The position numbers were made by a program, and so were the translations under genes. A model generated the notes under the pieces. That model ran no database searches. It saw nothing but the letters and a program-made list of their open reading frames with translations, and had not been told where the DNA came from. From Anaerolineales bacterium (lineage in GTDB: Bacteria; Chloroflexota; Anaerolineae; 4572-78; J111): DNA of 64,000 bases. This document shows, piece by piece, positions 51,717 through 61,556 of this stretch. How positions within the stretch are numbered: position 1 is the first letter of the stretch; every line of letters starts with the position of its first letter. The DNA lies in the NCBI GenBank assembly GCA_015075185.1, contig JABTUW010000009.1:16026-80025 (forward strand), given 5' to 3'.

Positions 51717-52088
51717 CGAGCATCTCCAGAAGCCGCCTACCCCCCCACCATGCTCGGAAATGAGGTGAGATAAGGCAAGAATTTTTAACTGGAAGGAACC
51801 ATTGGAGGCAACATCGAGCCATCCCGGACCTACACAGCAGCCCTGGGGGGCGAATTTGGGATGAAAATGATGGATCGGGAGGGTAGAATACAGGGCAGCA
51901 GGGCTGAATCGAGTCAAATTCGACCATTTGCAGCCTTCAACCGGCCAAAATCCGAGCATGAGGCGGGTTTTGCGGCAGGACGAGATGCTCGGAATCACAA
52001 ATTTTTAGGTGATATGGCGAGAGGAGGCCAAAAAATGAGCTAAAATGAGCGAAGCAGGCCAACCCTTTGTGTTTTTGGCAGGGCACGG
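51717..52088 (+). promoter_or_regulatory. leader of CRISPR array 1
   Basis: Two copies of an inverted pair CGAGCAT / ATGCTCGG occur: 51717-51760 and 51952-51993 (CCGAGCAT, then GAGATGCTCGGAAT). The same two elements at the same distances are found before array 2. The second pair ends about 95 bp before the first repeat. AT-rich runs (AATTTTTAACTGG) are between. Confidence 0.7.
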
Positions 52089-55000
52089 AGGAAATAGACA
52101 GGAAGCTCGGAGGGGCATTAAGACAAGCGCGCGTACACCCCCAGCGCCGTCGTCGCCCACATTGCCAACCGGCTGGCCAGAAATAGACAGGAAGCTCGGA
52201 GGGGCATTAAGACAAGCTGGGTAACTACGTCAGCGGGGAACGTAACAGTACGTCGAGTTGTAAGGGAAATAGACAGGAAGCTCGGAGGGGCATTAAGACA
52301 AGCTCCCATCAAGGTAGTGGATAACAATATGGATGCCGTTGGGGAAATAGACAGGAAGCTCGGAGGGGCATTAAGACAAGCTTCCACGAATGACCGGTCA
52401 ATGTAGAACTTGCCCTCGCGCAGATAAATAGACAGGAAGCTCGGAGGGGCATTAAGACAAGATCTTCACCTCTCATGTACGAGTGCCCTTCTTCGTACCA
52501 ATTGGGCACTAAATAGACAGGAAGCTCGGAGGGGCATTAAGACAAGATGTACTTGTATCCAGGAAAAGTCACCGGATTTTTCGACCACCACGAAAATAGA
52601 CAGGAAGCTCGGAGGGGCATTAAGACAAGAACTACAAAGCCCCAAAAAAACTGCGGGTAGGTTTTTAAGGAAGAAATAGACAGGAAGCTCGGAGGGGCAT
52701 TAAGACCTGGTGACAGCGGTCTTTTCGTCGGTAGTCATTATTTCGGATGAAGAAATAGACAGGAAGCTCGGAGGGGCATTAAGACCTTAACCCAACCAAC
52801 GCAGACCCCGATCAGCCAGGAACCCAACCGCCGCAGGAAGAAATAGACAGGAAGCTCGGAGGGGCATTAAGACGTGGTGTTTTTGGCGGCCAAATAAGCT
52901 ATCTCGGCGAAGAAATAGACAGGAAGCTCGGAGGGGCATTAAGACCACTACCGGGCGGCAGCGCGTCTACCAGTAGGGCCAATTGGGAAGAAATAGACAG
53001 GAAGCTCGGAGGGGCATTAAGACATGCTGGACATGGTTTTATTCCCGGCGATGTTTAAGGCAGAAAAGAAGAAATAGACAGGAAGCTCGGAGGGGCATTA
53101 AGACGGTCCAATGATACCACTTGCCGTCCTTGCCGCGTTTGGCATAGGCATAAGGAAGAAATAGACAGGAAGCTCGGAGGGGCATTAAGACGATCCGCCA
53201 ATCAGCGGCGTTGGGCAGAGAGTTCCCAACTTTATAGAAGAAATAGACAGGAAGCTCGGAGGGGCATTAAGACTTTGGATGTAGGCGTTGATGTCGGTTG
53301 AGGGGTTAAAGTGAAGAAATAGACAGGAAGCTCGGAGGGGCATTAAGACGATGTTCGAAACCCGGGTATAGTACCTGAACGACAAGAAGAAATAGACAGG
53401 AAGCTCGGAGGGGCATTAAGACAGTCCTCTAAATCATTCGCCGTGTTGTAAAACCGGCAGTATGCGAAGAAATAGACAGGAAGCTCGGAGGGGCATTAAG
53501 ACGCCAAACAATATCATTACCAGCATCAAGATTAAACCGATTATGAAGAAATAGACAGGAAGCTCGGAGGGGCATTAAGACTTTTGCAGTTCGTTGCGCT
53601 GGACGTTTAGATTCCAGAAGAAACAATTATATGCAGAACAACAGAAAACAAATAAACAGTTAGCTCCCGAGGGCATTAAGACTAACTTTGTCCCGAATCT
53701 GCAGCAACAGAGCAAGAACTAGCTGAAGAAACAGACAAAGCTCGAGGCATAAGACCTTCTTTTGGCGCCATGCCAATGTTAATTGCCCAACAGTGCTGAA
53801 GAAATAGACTAGAGCTCGAGGGGCATTAAGACAATGCCCGATGACCAGTTCATCCAGGTAGTACGACCACGTGAAGAAATAGACATAAAGTCGAGAAAGC
53901 CATTAAGACTTTCATCCAACATACCGTTGATATAGGCGTACTGGTTCGGCTGGGAAGAAATAGACAGGAAGCTCGGAGGGGCATTAAGACTCTACGAGGT
54001 CGGCAATAGTGAGGTTGACGGTTTTGCCGTTGGTTGTGAAGAAATAGACAGGAAGCTCGGAGGGGCATTAAGACCAGTTTACTATCACGCAACCCGCCTG
54101 CCTGTTACGCTTCCGATAAGGAAGAAATAGACAGGAAGCTCGGAGGGGCATGCACCGCCGATAGCCCGCATCCATTGCCGTACCACATCTGCGCGAACAA
54201 ACAGACAGGAAGCTCGAGGCATTAACACATCTTAACATATCCGCCACCCCTCCTACCGGTAATCAGAAGAATAGAAGGAAGCTCGAGGGCATTTAACCAT
54301 CGGTGAACACCCTGCCTCGTGGCTTGCAAAAGCATGGAAGAAACAGACAAAGCTCGAGAGCATTTAGACTGTCAAGCCCACTATCTTCCAGAGCGCAGAT
54401 CATTAACAACAAGCTGTTTGACGTGAAGAAATAGACAGGAAGCTCGGAGGGCATAAACCATTATTCGAACGTCCCTACTCCAGCAAGTAGCGAAGAAACA
54501 GACAGGAAAGCTCGGAGGGGCATTAAGACTTCGTCACCCAGCAAACCAATTCACCGGCCTCATCGGAAGAAGAAACAACGAGCTCGAGAGCATTAAGACC
54601 CGCTTCAATCATGACGCGCCCTTGATGGACCTTAACGTCCAACGGAAACAGACTAAGCTCGGAGGGCATTAAGACGGGTAGGCGCTGAACCGCTACGCTG
54701 GAAGCCATGAATCGCACTGAGAAACAGACCGAAGCTCAGAAGGGCATTAAACACTCGATTCTAGCTGCTGACCTTGAGGCCAACGCGAGAGGAAAAGACT
54801 GGAAGCTCAGAGGCATTAAGACATCATGGTGTAATAAAATTTTACCACTACCATTTGTATCTGCTGGAGGAAACAGACTGAAAGCTCAGAGGGCATAAGA
54901 CAAGGCACAGAGTGCCTCGGAACAGGATGTGTCCGAGTCGGAACAGACCGAAGTCCGGAGGCATAACCCACAGCCCAGATCCCCGCTGGATTTGCTCATT

Positions 55001-57066
55001 GCTGTGGAAACAGATCGAAGCTCGAGGCATTAAGACTGGCAGAAATGCTCCAGCTCTGATCGCGACCCAAAACTGTGGGAAACAGACAGAAGCCTCGAGG
55101 GCATCAAGACGCCGTACAATCATTCAGTCAGGCGTTACGAGTGAGGAAACAGACTGAAGCTCAGAGGGCATCATACCAAACCAGGTCCAACGAACCCCTG
55201 AAACGCACAACTAATGCCAGAGAAGCAAACAGACTGAAGCTCGGAGGGCATCAAGACAACTCAACGGCACTCCCACCATCCATCCTGATGCGAAGAAACA
55301 GACAGAAGCTCTGAGGGCATTACGACCGTTTAATCTGGATCCCAATCTCAAGAGGATCGCCAAACACCGTCAATCGAGAGGAAACAGACCGAGCTCAGAG
55401 CATCAAGACGGTGACGCGCTTGAACGAGGCTTTCGCCAGCAGTATTGGAGGAAACAGACGGAAGCTCAGAGGGCATTAAGACCCGCCCACAACCAGACGT
55501 CGCCATCGTCCAGCAAACATGGGTGGAAACAGACAGTGAAGCTCGGAGGGCATTAAGACAACCGGTGCATCCCGAGCAGGTTGGTTTCCCCTCCCATCCA
55601 TTCGTGGAAATAGACAGGAAGCTCGGAGGGGCATTAAGACTTCGCCTACAGGCTCACGTCCAGGTTGTCGCACATAAGCGGCGAGTGGAAATAGACAGGA
55701 AGCTCGGAGGGGCATTAAGACGTGGTGTGCAGGGGTTGTGGGTAATCCTGAATAGCTGTTGTGTGGAAATAGACAGGAAGCTCGGAGGGGCATTAAGACG
55801 AGTCGGCGTTGGAGTCGGCTCCACGCAGTCCATATACTGCGCTTCGGAAGAAATAGACAGAAAGCTCGGAGGGGCATTAAGACTCAGCTTCGGGAAGATA
55901 GTAAAAGTTGTCGTAACCACGTGGAAATAGACTGGAAGCTCGGAGGGGCATTAAGACTTGGCAAGCCACAATCCTTACATAAAGGAGGATTCGGTCGCAT
56001 AGGTGGAAATAGACTGGAAGCTCGGAGGGGCATTAAGACTTGGGGATCTGGTAGCATTGATGCCGGCTATTGCCGGAACAAACACGTGGAAATAGACAGG
56101 AAGCTCGGAGGGGCATTAAGACGGTGGTACACCACCACCGCTTCGGCAAAAACCAAACCGTGAGGAAATAGACTGGAAGCTCGGAGGGGCATTAAGACGC
56201 AATCTTGTATGCCTCAAATTTGTTGACAGCAACCCAATTGAAGAAATAGACTGGAAGCTCGGAGGGGCATTAAGACGTAATGGTAATCGTGGTGTCGTAA
56301 GGAATTTCCATATCGTTGGAAGAAATAGACTGGAAGCTCGGAGGGGCATTAAGACCGGCGGTAGGTGTGCCAGAGGATGACATTAGTGGTGATAGCCAGA
56401 AGAAATAGACTGGAAGCTCGGAGGGGCATTAAGACAAAAACTTCCAGCCGGTGCCGTCTGAGTGCAGCACCAGGAGAAGAAATAGACCGGAAGCTCGAAG
56501 GGGCATTAAGACAGAATGAATGGTATTAGGATTGCTGACATTGATCCTCGCTGAAGAAATAGACTGGAAGCTCGGAGGGGCATTAAGACCATTGGTATAC
56601 CTCCTTAGTTGTATACGCGTACATAGATGAAGAAATAGACTGGAAGCTCGGAGGGGCATTAAGACGTGGTGAAGATGCTTTTGGATCGTCGGGCTGTGCG
56701 GTTAGTTGAGGGGAAGAAATAGACAGGAAGCTCGGAGGGGCATTAAGACCGCTTGGTTGCTGGCTGAGTTAGGCGGTTTGCTTGCTCCCGAAGAAATAGA
56801 CAGGAAGCTCGGAGGGGCATTAAGACGTGGTAACAAACTCACCACCTCTTATCGTGGTACCGTAAGGAAGAAATAGACAGGAAGCTCGGAGGGGCATTAA
56901 GACATCCCGTTGGCCAGCATGATGTCCATATCCTGGTTGTACCAGGTATGAAGAAATAGACAGGAAGCTCGGAGGGGCATTAAGACAAAAGAGTACCGCC
57001 GCCGGTAGGTGCGATGCCTTCGAAGGTATGAAGAAATAGACAGGAAGCTCGGAGGGGCATTAAGAC
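52089..57066 (+). CRISPR. CRISPR array 1, about 64 repeats, partly decayed
   Basis: Canonical repeat is 37 bp, GAAGAAATAGAC at the start and GGGGCATTAAGAC at the end, spacers mostly 34-44 bp, leader on the left. Three zones: (1) 52089-53580, intact; in the first seven repeats the unit is shifted, lacking GAAG at the 5' side and gaining AAG after AAGAC. (2) About 53630-55560, about 25 repeats strongly decayed (often AAACAGAC, shortened G runs), with two canonical ones at 53954 and 54037. (3) 55600-57066, intact again, with AGACAGG and AGACTGG variants. The array ends 39 bp before cas6. Confidence 0.95.
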
Positions 57067-57104
57067 GTTAGACCTGGCAGGTCTGGCAAAGGACGAGGGT
57101 TTGA

Positions 57105-58034
57105 ATGATGTTAACCAGTTTGATTTTACAATTGCAGGCGCCCAGCGCGGCGGTGCTGCCGGCGAGTTTGGGCCGGGCGGGACTGGCGCTGTTTTTGCGG
57201 CTGATCGGCGAGCGCGATCCGGCGCTGGCTCAAGAGCTGCACGACCTGGATGGCCCCAAACCGTTTACGGCATCGAACCTGGTGCTGGGCAAGCGGGCAC
57301 AGGGTTCGCTGCGGATTGAATCGGGCCAGACGGGCTGGCTGCGCTTTAGTGGGCTAAGCCGCGCGGTCAGCGAGGGCTTGCAGGCGCTGGCGGTGCAGCC
57401 GCCGGAGATGGTCGAGCTGGACGGGTACCGGCTGAGGGTCACGGAGGCGACGCTGGACCCAGCCCGCCATCCCTGGGCCGGACAGGTGAGCTATCAGGAC
57501 CTGGCCGCGCCCTATTTGCTGGGCGGGCGAGCGCAGCTCTCCAGTAAGATCGGGCTGGCCTTTGTCTCGCCGACAACCTTTAGGAGCGGGGGCCGCTTTG
57601 TCCCCCTGCCTGCGCCGGAGCTGGTTTTTGGCAGTTTGCTGGACCGCTGGCAGGCGTTTGCGCCGGTGGCGCTGCACCCGGAAACGCGCCGCTTTGCCGC
57701 CGAGGCGGTCGCGGTGAGTCGATTCGAGCTGCGGACCAGGGGTGTACCGTATGTGAAGGCCAGCGAGGCAGGCAGGAACGGTCCGCCTCCTGCGGGAGGG
57801 AAAGTCGAACCTGCACCGGGTAAAGCTGGCAGTGTCCTGATTGGCTTTACCGGCCAGGTCGTGTATACGGTGCTGAATCGAGATCGCTACTGGCTGAATG
57901 TGCTGCACCTGCTGGCGGCTTTCGCCTTTTACAGCGGGGTCGGCTACCAGACCGGGGTGGGATTGGGCCAGGTGCGGAAAGTGGAAGAGAAAGGATCGAA
58001 GCTGGAGGATAGGAGGAAGCGGGAACTTAATTAG
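57105..58034 (+). CDS. cas6: Cas6, pre-crRNA processing endonuclease
   Basis: 309 residues. The KPFTASNLVLG strand (about 45-55) and the C-terminal glycine-rich loop GVGYQTGVGLGQVRKVE (about 280-296) mark the Cas6 double ferredoxin fold. It cuts the repeat RNA to release crRNAs for Csm. It sits between the two arrays and reads in the same direction, immediately after array 1. The start is one of two adjacent ATG codons. Confidence 0.88.
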   Translation: MMLTSLILQLQAPSAAVLPASLGRAGLALFLRLIGERDPALAQELHDLDGPKPFTASNLVLGKRAQGSLRIESGQTGWLRFSGLSRAVSEGLQALAVQPPEMVELDGYRLRVTEATLDPARHPWAGQVSYQDLAAPYLLGGRAQLSSKIGLAFVSPTTFRSGGRFVPLPAPELVFGSLLDRWQAFAPVALHPETRRFAAEAVAVSRFELRTRGVPYVKASEAGRNGPPPAGGKVEPAPGKAGSVLIGFTGQVVYTVLNRDRYWLNVLHLLAAFAFYSGVGYQTGVGLGQVRKVEEKGSKLEDRRKRELN

Positions 58035-58162
58035 CGTTCCTGCTCCGCTCAAGAGAAGCCACGCCTGTTAAAGTACAAGAGGGTGCGTCGTCCTTGAGCA
58101 GTAAGGTGTAGATTTCAATGCAGGCGCCGGGGCGTTGTTGATGAGACAGCCGGAGGCGAAGG

Positions 58163-58726
58163 ATGAATATGGAAAATATTTTGACCCTGTTTGCGATAGC
58201 GGCCGGAGTTGTGGCCGTAATAGAATTACTTGAATATATCTTCACCAAGAATATTCCCTGGCTGTTCTGGCTGGTCACTCGTTTATGGCGCTGGGGGCGA
58301 CGACAATTGGGCCGGAACGTGGTGGCAGCCGGTCAGCGTTACCTGGTGCTTAACTTTTCGGCGCACCCCCTCTTACCTCAGCAAAGGCAAGCAATCCAAG
58401 CGAGATTGTGCTGGCCAAAACTGGAAATCATTGATACCGGCCTGGGCAATGTGAACGAGGGCAACGACTTTGTAACCCAGGTACTGGGTTATATAGATAA
58501 AATTAATCTTACCCCTGAGCAGTGGCAGACCGCATGCCTGGCAGTCGTAGCGGCGGGCTATGCGCCGGCCTGGGCCGTGCTGTTGGCTGAATTGCACGGT
58601 CGGTTAGGGTATTTCCCAGATATGGTCCGGCTCCGCCCGGCAGGGACTAACGCCGAGGAGAAGTTTGAAGTCGCCGAGATCGTCTCCTTGCGTGAGATCC
58701 GCAACCGAGCGCGGGCCAAGCGGTAA
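58163..58726 (+). CDS. membrane-anchored Csx15 paralogue
   Basis: 187 residues. A hydrophobic N-terminal part (about 5-25 and 28-42, with a basic RLWRWGRRQLGRN after it) anchors the protein. The rest is a full Csx15-like domain: YLVLNFSAHPLLPQQRQAI, INLTPEQWQTACLAVVAAGY, WAVLLAELHGRLGYFPDMVR, FEVAEIVSLREIRNRARAK. Membrane fusion suggests a membrane-directed role such as part of a pore or recruitment in abortive defence. It lies between cas6 and the reverse transcriptase gene. Confidence 0.75.
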   Translation: MNMENILTLFAIAAGVVAVIELLEYIFTKNIPWLFWLVTRLWRWGRRQLGRNVVAAGQRYLVLNFSAHPLLPQQRQAIQARLCWPKLEIIDTGLGNVNEGNDFVTQVLGYIDKINLTPEQWQTACLAVVAAGYAPAWAVLLAELHGRLGYFPDMVRLRPAGTNAEEKFEVAEIVSLREIRNRARAKR

Positions 58727-58795
58727 GCCTGCTTAAAAAGGCGAAATTGGCCCGGAATCGGCTTCCACCAAGAAGGTTATCAGGATTTATGGGCG

Positions 58796-59764
58796 ATGGG
58801 ACATTTACTCAAGCAGATCATTACCCTGGATAACCTGTCCGACGCCTGGGAAGAGGTGGTGGCCAACGACAGCGGGCCGGGGGTTGATGGGGTGTCGCTG
58901 GAGGATTTTGCCCGGGATTGGGAGGCTAATCTGATTGAGCTGCGGGAGGCGGTGCGTGGCAATCGTTACCGGCCCGCGCCGCTGCTGCGCTTCAGCGTGC
59001 CAAAACGGGATGGCTCGCCCCGGCTGCTGACCAATCCAACAGTGCGCGATAAGATTCTCCAACGGGCCGTGCTGCGGGTGCTGGACGACCTGTACGAGGA
59101 GACGTTTTTGGATTGCAGTTTTGCCTACCGGCCCCGGCGCTCGGTGCAGGCGGCGGTGGAGCGGGTGGTCCAGGCGCATCTTTTTGGGCGGCAGTGGGTC
59201 CTGGATTTGGACATTGACGATTTTTTTCACAGCCTGGATCACCGGCTGCTGTTACGTTTTTTGGGCGAGCGCGTTGTAGACGAGGGGGTACTGACGCTGA
59301 TCAAAGCCTGGCTGAAGATGGGTCGGCCTGACCCCGGCCTGGCCGTAGGCACGCCGCTGGGCATGGTTGTCTCGCCGCTGCTATCGAATATTTACCTGCA
59401 CTACCTGGACCTGGTGATGATGGGTGGACTGCCGGCTTTTGGTAATAAGGACAGACTGCCGGAGCTGACGCCGAGGGAGGATTGGGTATACGTGCGCTAC
59501 GCCGACGATTTTGTAGTGTTATGCCGGTCGCAGGCGCAGGCCGAACTGGCTCAGCGGCAGGTGGCCGAAACCCTGGCAGCGCTGCGGCTGGCCCTGGAGC
59601 CGGCCAAAACGCGCATCACCACTTTTAGCGAAGGCTTTGAATACCTGGGCTGTTATTTTAAAGACGACTATTTCTGCTTCCAGCACGGCGGGGCGCAGGT
59701 AAAGGTGCTGACCGATGCGGATTGGGGCTTGTTTTATCGCCACGGGCCGGAAGGGTACCGGTAG
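58796..59764 (+). CDS. CRISPR-associated reverse transcriptase
   Basis: 322 residues, RT domain only, no Cas1 or Cas6 fusion. Group-II-intron-like motifs: DGVSLEDFARDWEANL, LTNPTVRDKILQRAVLRVLD, AVGTPLGMVVSPLLSNIYLH, and the catalytic YADD (235-238 in VRYADDFVVLC). Immediately before cas1 and cas2, it should copy RNA into DNA for spacer acquisition. The start ATG has GGCGATGG context rather than a strong ribosome site. Confidence 0.9.
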   Translation: MGHLLKQIITLDNLSDAWEEVVANDSGPGVDGVSLEDFARDWEANLIELREAVRGNRYRPAPLLRFSVPKRDGSPRLLTNPTVRDKILQRAVLRVLDDLYEETFLDCSFAYRPRRSVQAAVERVVQAHLFGRQWVLDLDIDDFFHSLDHRLLLRFLGERVVDEGVLTLIKAWLKMGRPDPGLAVGTPLGMVVSPLLSNIYLHYLDLVMMGGLPAFGNKDRLPELTPREDWVYVRYADDFVVLCRSQAQAELAQRQVAETLAALRLALEPAKTRITTFSEGFEYLGCYFKDDYFCFQHGGAQVKVLTDADWGLFYRHGPEGYR

Positions 59765-59869
59765 GGGGAGGAGTATGGAGTAAGGAGTGGGGAGTAGGGG
59801 ACAAGAGAGAGGTAACGATTTACGATTTTGGATTTTGGATTTACGATTTTGGATTACGATTTACGAATT
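59764..59869. repeat. GGAGTA heptamer run and TTACGATTTTGGAT run before cas1
   Basis: 59764-59800 has GGAGTATGGAGTAAGGAGTG-type repeats; 59818-59866 has repeats of TTACGATTTTGGATTT. The first matches the hairpin repeat at 36160-36231 in kind. They separate RT from cas1. Confidence 0.6.
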
Positions 59870-60880
59870 ATGGCGACTTTGTATGTGACGGAGCCGGGGG
59901 CGCGGCTGGAAAAAGAATATCAGCGGCTGCGAGTGGTGAAGGAGGAACAAACCCTGCTGGTGACGCCGCTGGCCAGGGTGAACGAGGTGGTGCTGGTGGG
60001 CCGGGTCGGGGTGACAACGCCGGCCATCCTGGCGCTGCTGGAGGCCGGCGTGGGGCTGACTTATTTGAGCTGGCAGGGTCACATGCGAGGCCGGCTGACG
60101 CCGACGACAGGCAAAAATTTGCCGCTGCGCCGGCAGCAGTATCGCCAGGCGGAAGACCCGGCCTTTTGCCTGGGGTTAAGCCGGGCAATTGTGGCGGGCA
60201 AACTGCGCAACAGCCGCACTCTGGCCCGGCGGATGGTACGGAGCGGAGCGCAAGAGACATCCGGCCAGGTGGAGCGGCTAAAGCAATGTCTAAAGAGTCT
60301 AACCGGCTGCGCCGACATTGCCGGCGTGATGGGGCAGGAAGGGCATGGCGCTAAAGCCTATTTTGCCATCTTTCGGGCGGCGCTGAATACCGAGCTGGCG
60401 TTTGGGCCGCGCAGCCGCCGGCCGCCTAAAGATCCGGTGAACAGCCTGTTGGGCCTGGGCTACAGCCTGCTGACGGCCAGCGTGGTCGGGGCGCTGGAGA
60501 TTGTCGGCCTGGACCCGTACTGCGGTTTTTTCCACGGAACGGCGGCTTATGGCCGTCCGGCGTTAGCCCTGGATTTGATGGAGGAGTTCCGCTCGATTAT
60601 CGTGGACTCGGTGGTCTTGACCCTGGTCAACAAGCGCATGCTGACGGCGAAGGATTTTGAAGACAAGAGCGGCGCTGACCAGGGTGGGGGTGTCTATTTG
60701 AAGCCAGCCGGGCGGCGTGTCTTTTTTGAGCAGTACAGCCAGCGGCTGAATACGGCGATCTATCATCCGGCAGCGGGTCGAACCCTGAGCTATCAAAAGG
60801 TGCTGGAGGTGCAGGCGCGGCAGTTGGCCAAAGCCATCCGGGGCGAGATTGACGCCTATGAGCCGTTCCTGGTAAAATAG
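59870..60880 (+). CDS. cas1: Cas1, spacer integrase
   Basis: 336 residues starting at the ATG in the AATTATGGCGACTTTG context; a longer start from 59828 lies in the repeat run. Beta N-terminus (TLYVTEPGARLEKEYQRLRV) and helical C-terminus with Glu in VMGQEGHGAKAYFAIFRAAL, His in FFHGTAAYGRPALALDLMEE and Asp-Glu metal ligands, as in Cas1 nucleases. It integrates prespacers with Cas2. cas2 follows directly with no gap. Confidence 0.95.
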   Translation: MATLYVTEPGARLEKEYQRLRVVKEEQTLLVTPLARVNEVVLVGRVGVTTPAILALLEAGVGLTYLSWQGHMRGRLTPTTGKNLPLRRQQYRQAEDPAFCLGLSRAIVAGKLRNSRTLARRMVRSGAQETSGQVERLKQCLKSLTGCADIAGVMGQEGHGAKAYFAIFRAALNTELAFGPRSRRPPKDPVNSLLGLGYSLLTASVVGALEIVGLDPYCGFFHGTAAYGRPALALDLMEEFRSIIVDSVVLTLVNKRMLTAKDFEDKSGADQGGGVYLKPAGRRVFFEQYSQRLNTAIYHPAAGRTLSYQKVLEVQARQLAKAIRGEIDAYEPFLVK

Positions 60881-61165
60881 ATGGGCAAGCAGTTCATTCT
60901 GGTTGTTTACGACATCAGCCACGACCGGCGGCGGACCAAGCTGCACAACACCTTAAAGGACTTCGGCACGCCGGTGCAGTACAGCGTCTTTGAGTGCTTG
61001 CTGGACGAAGCCGGGCTGCGGCGGCTGAAAAAGGCGGTCGGCAAGGTGATCAAGCCCCGCCTGGACCGGGTCCGCTACTACCCGATGTGCAGCGAATGCC
61101 TGCGAGGGGTGGAAGTGACCAGCGGGCCGGAGGTGCTGCACGAGCCGGAGGCGCTGGTCGTTTAG
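60881..61165 (+). CDS. cas2: Cas2
   Basis: 94 residues, ferredoxin fold: ILVVYDISHDRRRTKLHNTL with the conserved Asp, QYSVFECLLDEAGLRRLKKA, RVRYYPMCSECLRGVEVTSG. It forms the Cas1-Cas2 integration complex. Its ATG directly follows the cas1 stop. It ends just before the leader of array 2. Confidence 0.95.
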   Translation: MGKQFILVVYDISHDRRRTKLHNTLKDFGTPVQYSVFECLLDEAGLRRLKKAVGKVIKPRLDRVRYYPMCSECLRGVEVTSGPEVLHEPEALVV

Positions 61166-61556
61166 TGGCGGCAAATTTTCCGAGCATCGCCTGAAGCGAC
61201 CTACTCCCCCCTCATGCTCGGAAAATAGGGGAGATAAGGGGCCAACGGGCCGGGCTGACCGGGAAGATTTGGACTGGTCAAGGGGAGACAGCCGCAGCCG
61301 GGAGGGTGCAGGGGGCCTGAAAACAGCCGGTGCAGAGACGGAGGAGCGTTAAAGGCTGCCAATAACGCCGCGAGGCGGTCCAAAGGGGCCGAATTCTTAC
61401 CAGAATTGGCCAAAATCCGAGCATCTAGCGGGCCGGAGAGAGCGATGAGATGCTCGGAATCCAAATATTTTAACCCTGCTGAGGAAAGGAGGTAAAGAAA
61501 TGGCTTATTCTGATTATTTTCGCTAAAAACTTACGGTTTGGAGGGGGGATGGGAGG
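61166..61556 (+). promoter_or_regulatory. leader of CRISPR array 2
   Basis: CGAGCATCGCC ... CATGCTCGGAAA (61181-61224) and CCGAGCAT ... GATGCTCGGAAT (61417-61460) repeat the two inverted pairs of leader 1, again about 95 bp before the first repeat for the second pair. Confidence 0.7.

Noticed and set aside
52118..56659. Many short reading frames on both strands across array 1 with repeating peptides such as VLMPLRASCLFL
   Set aside because: They are translations of the CRISPR repeat and change with every spacer; not genes.
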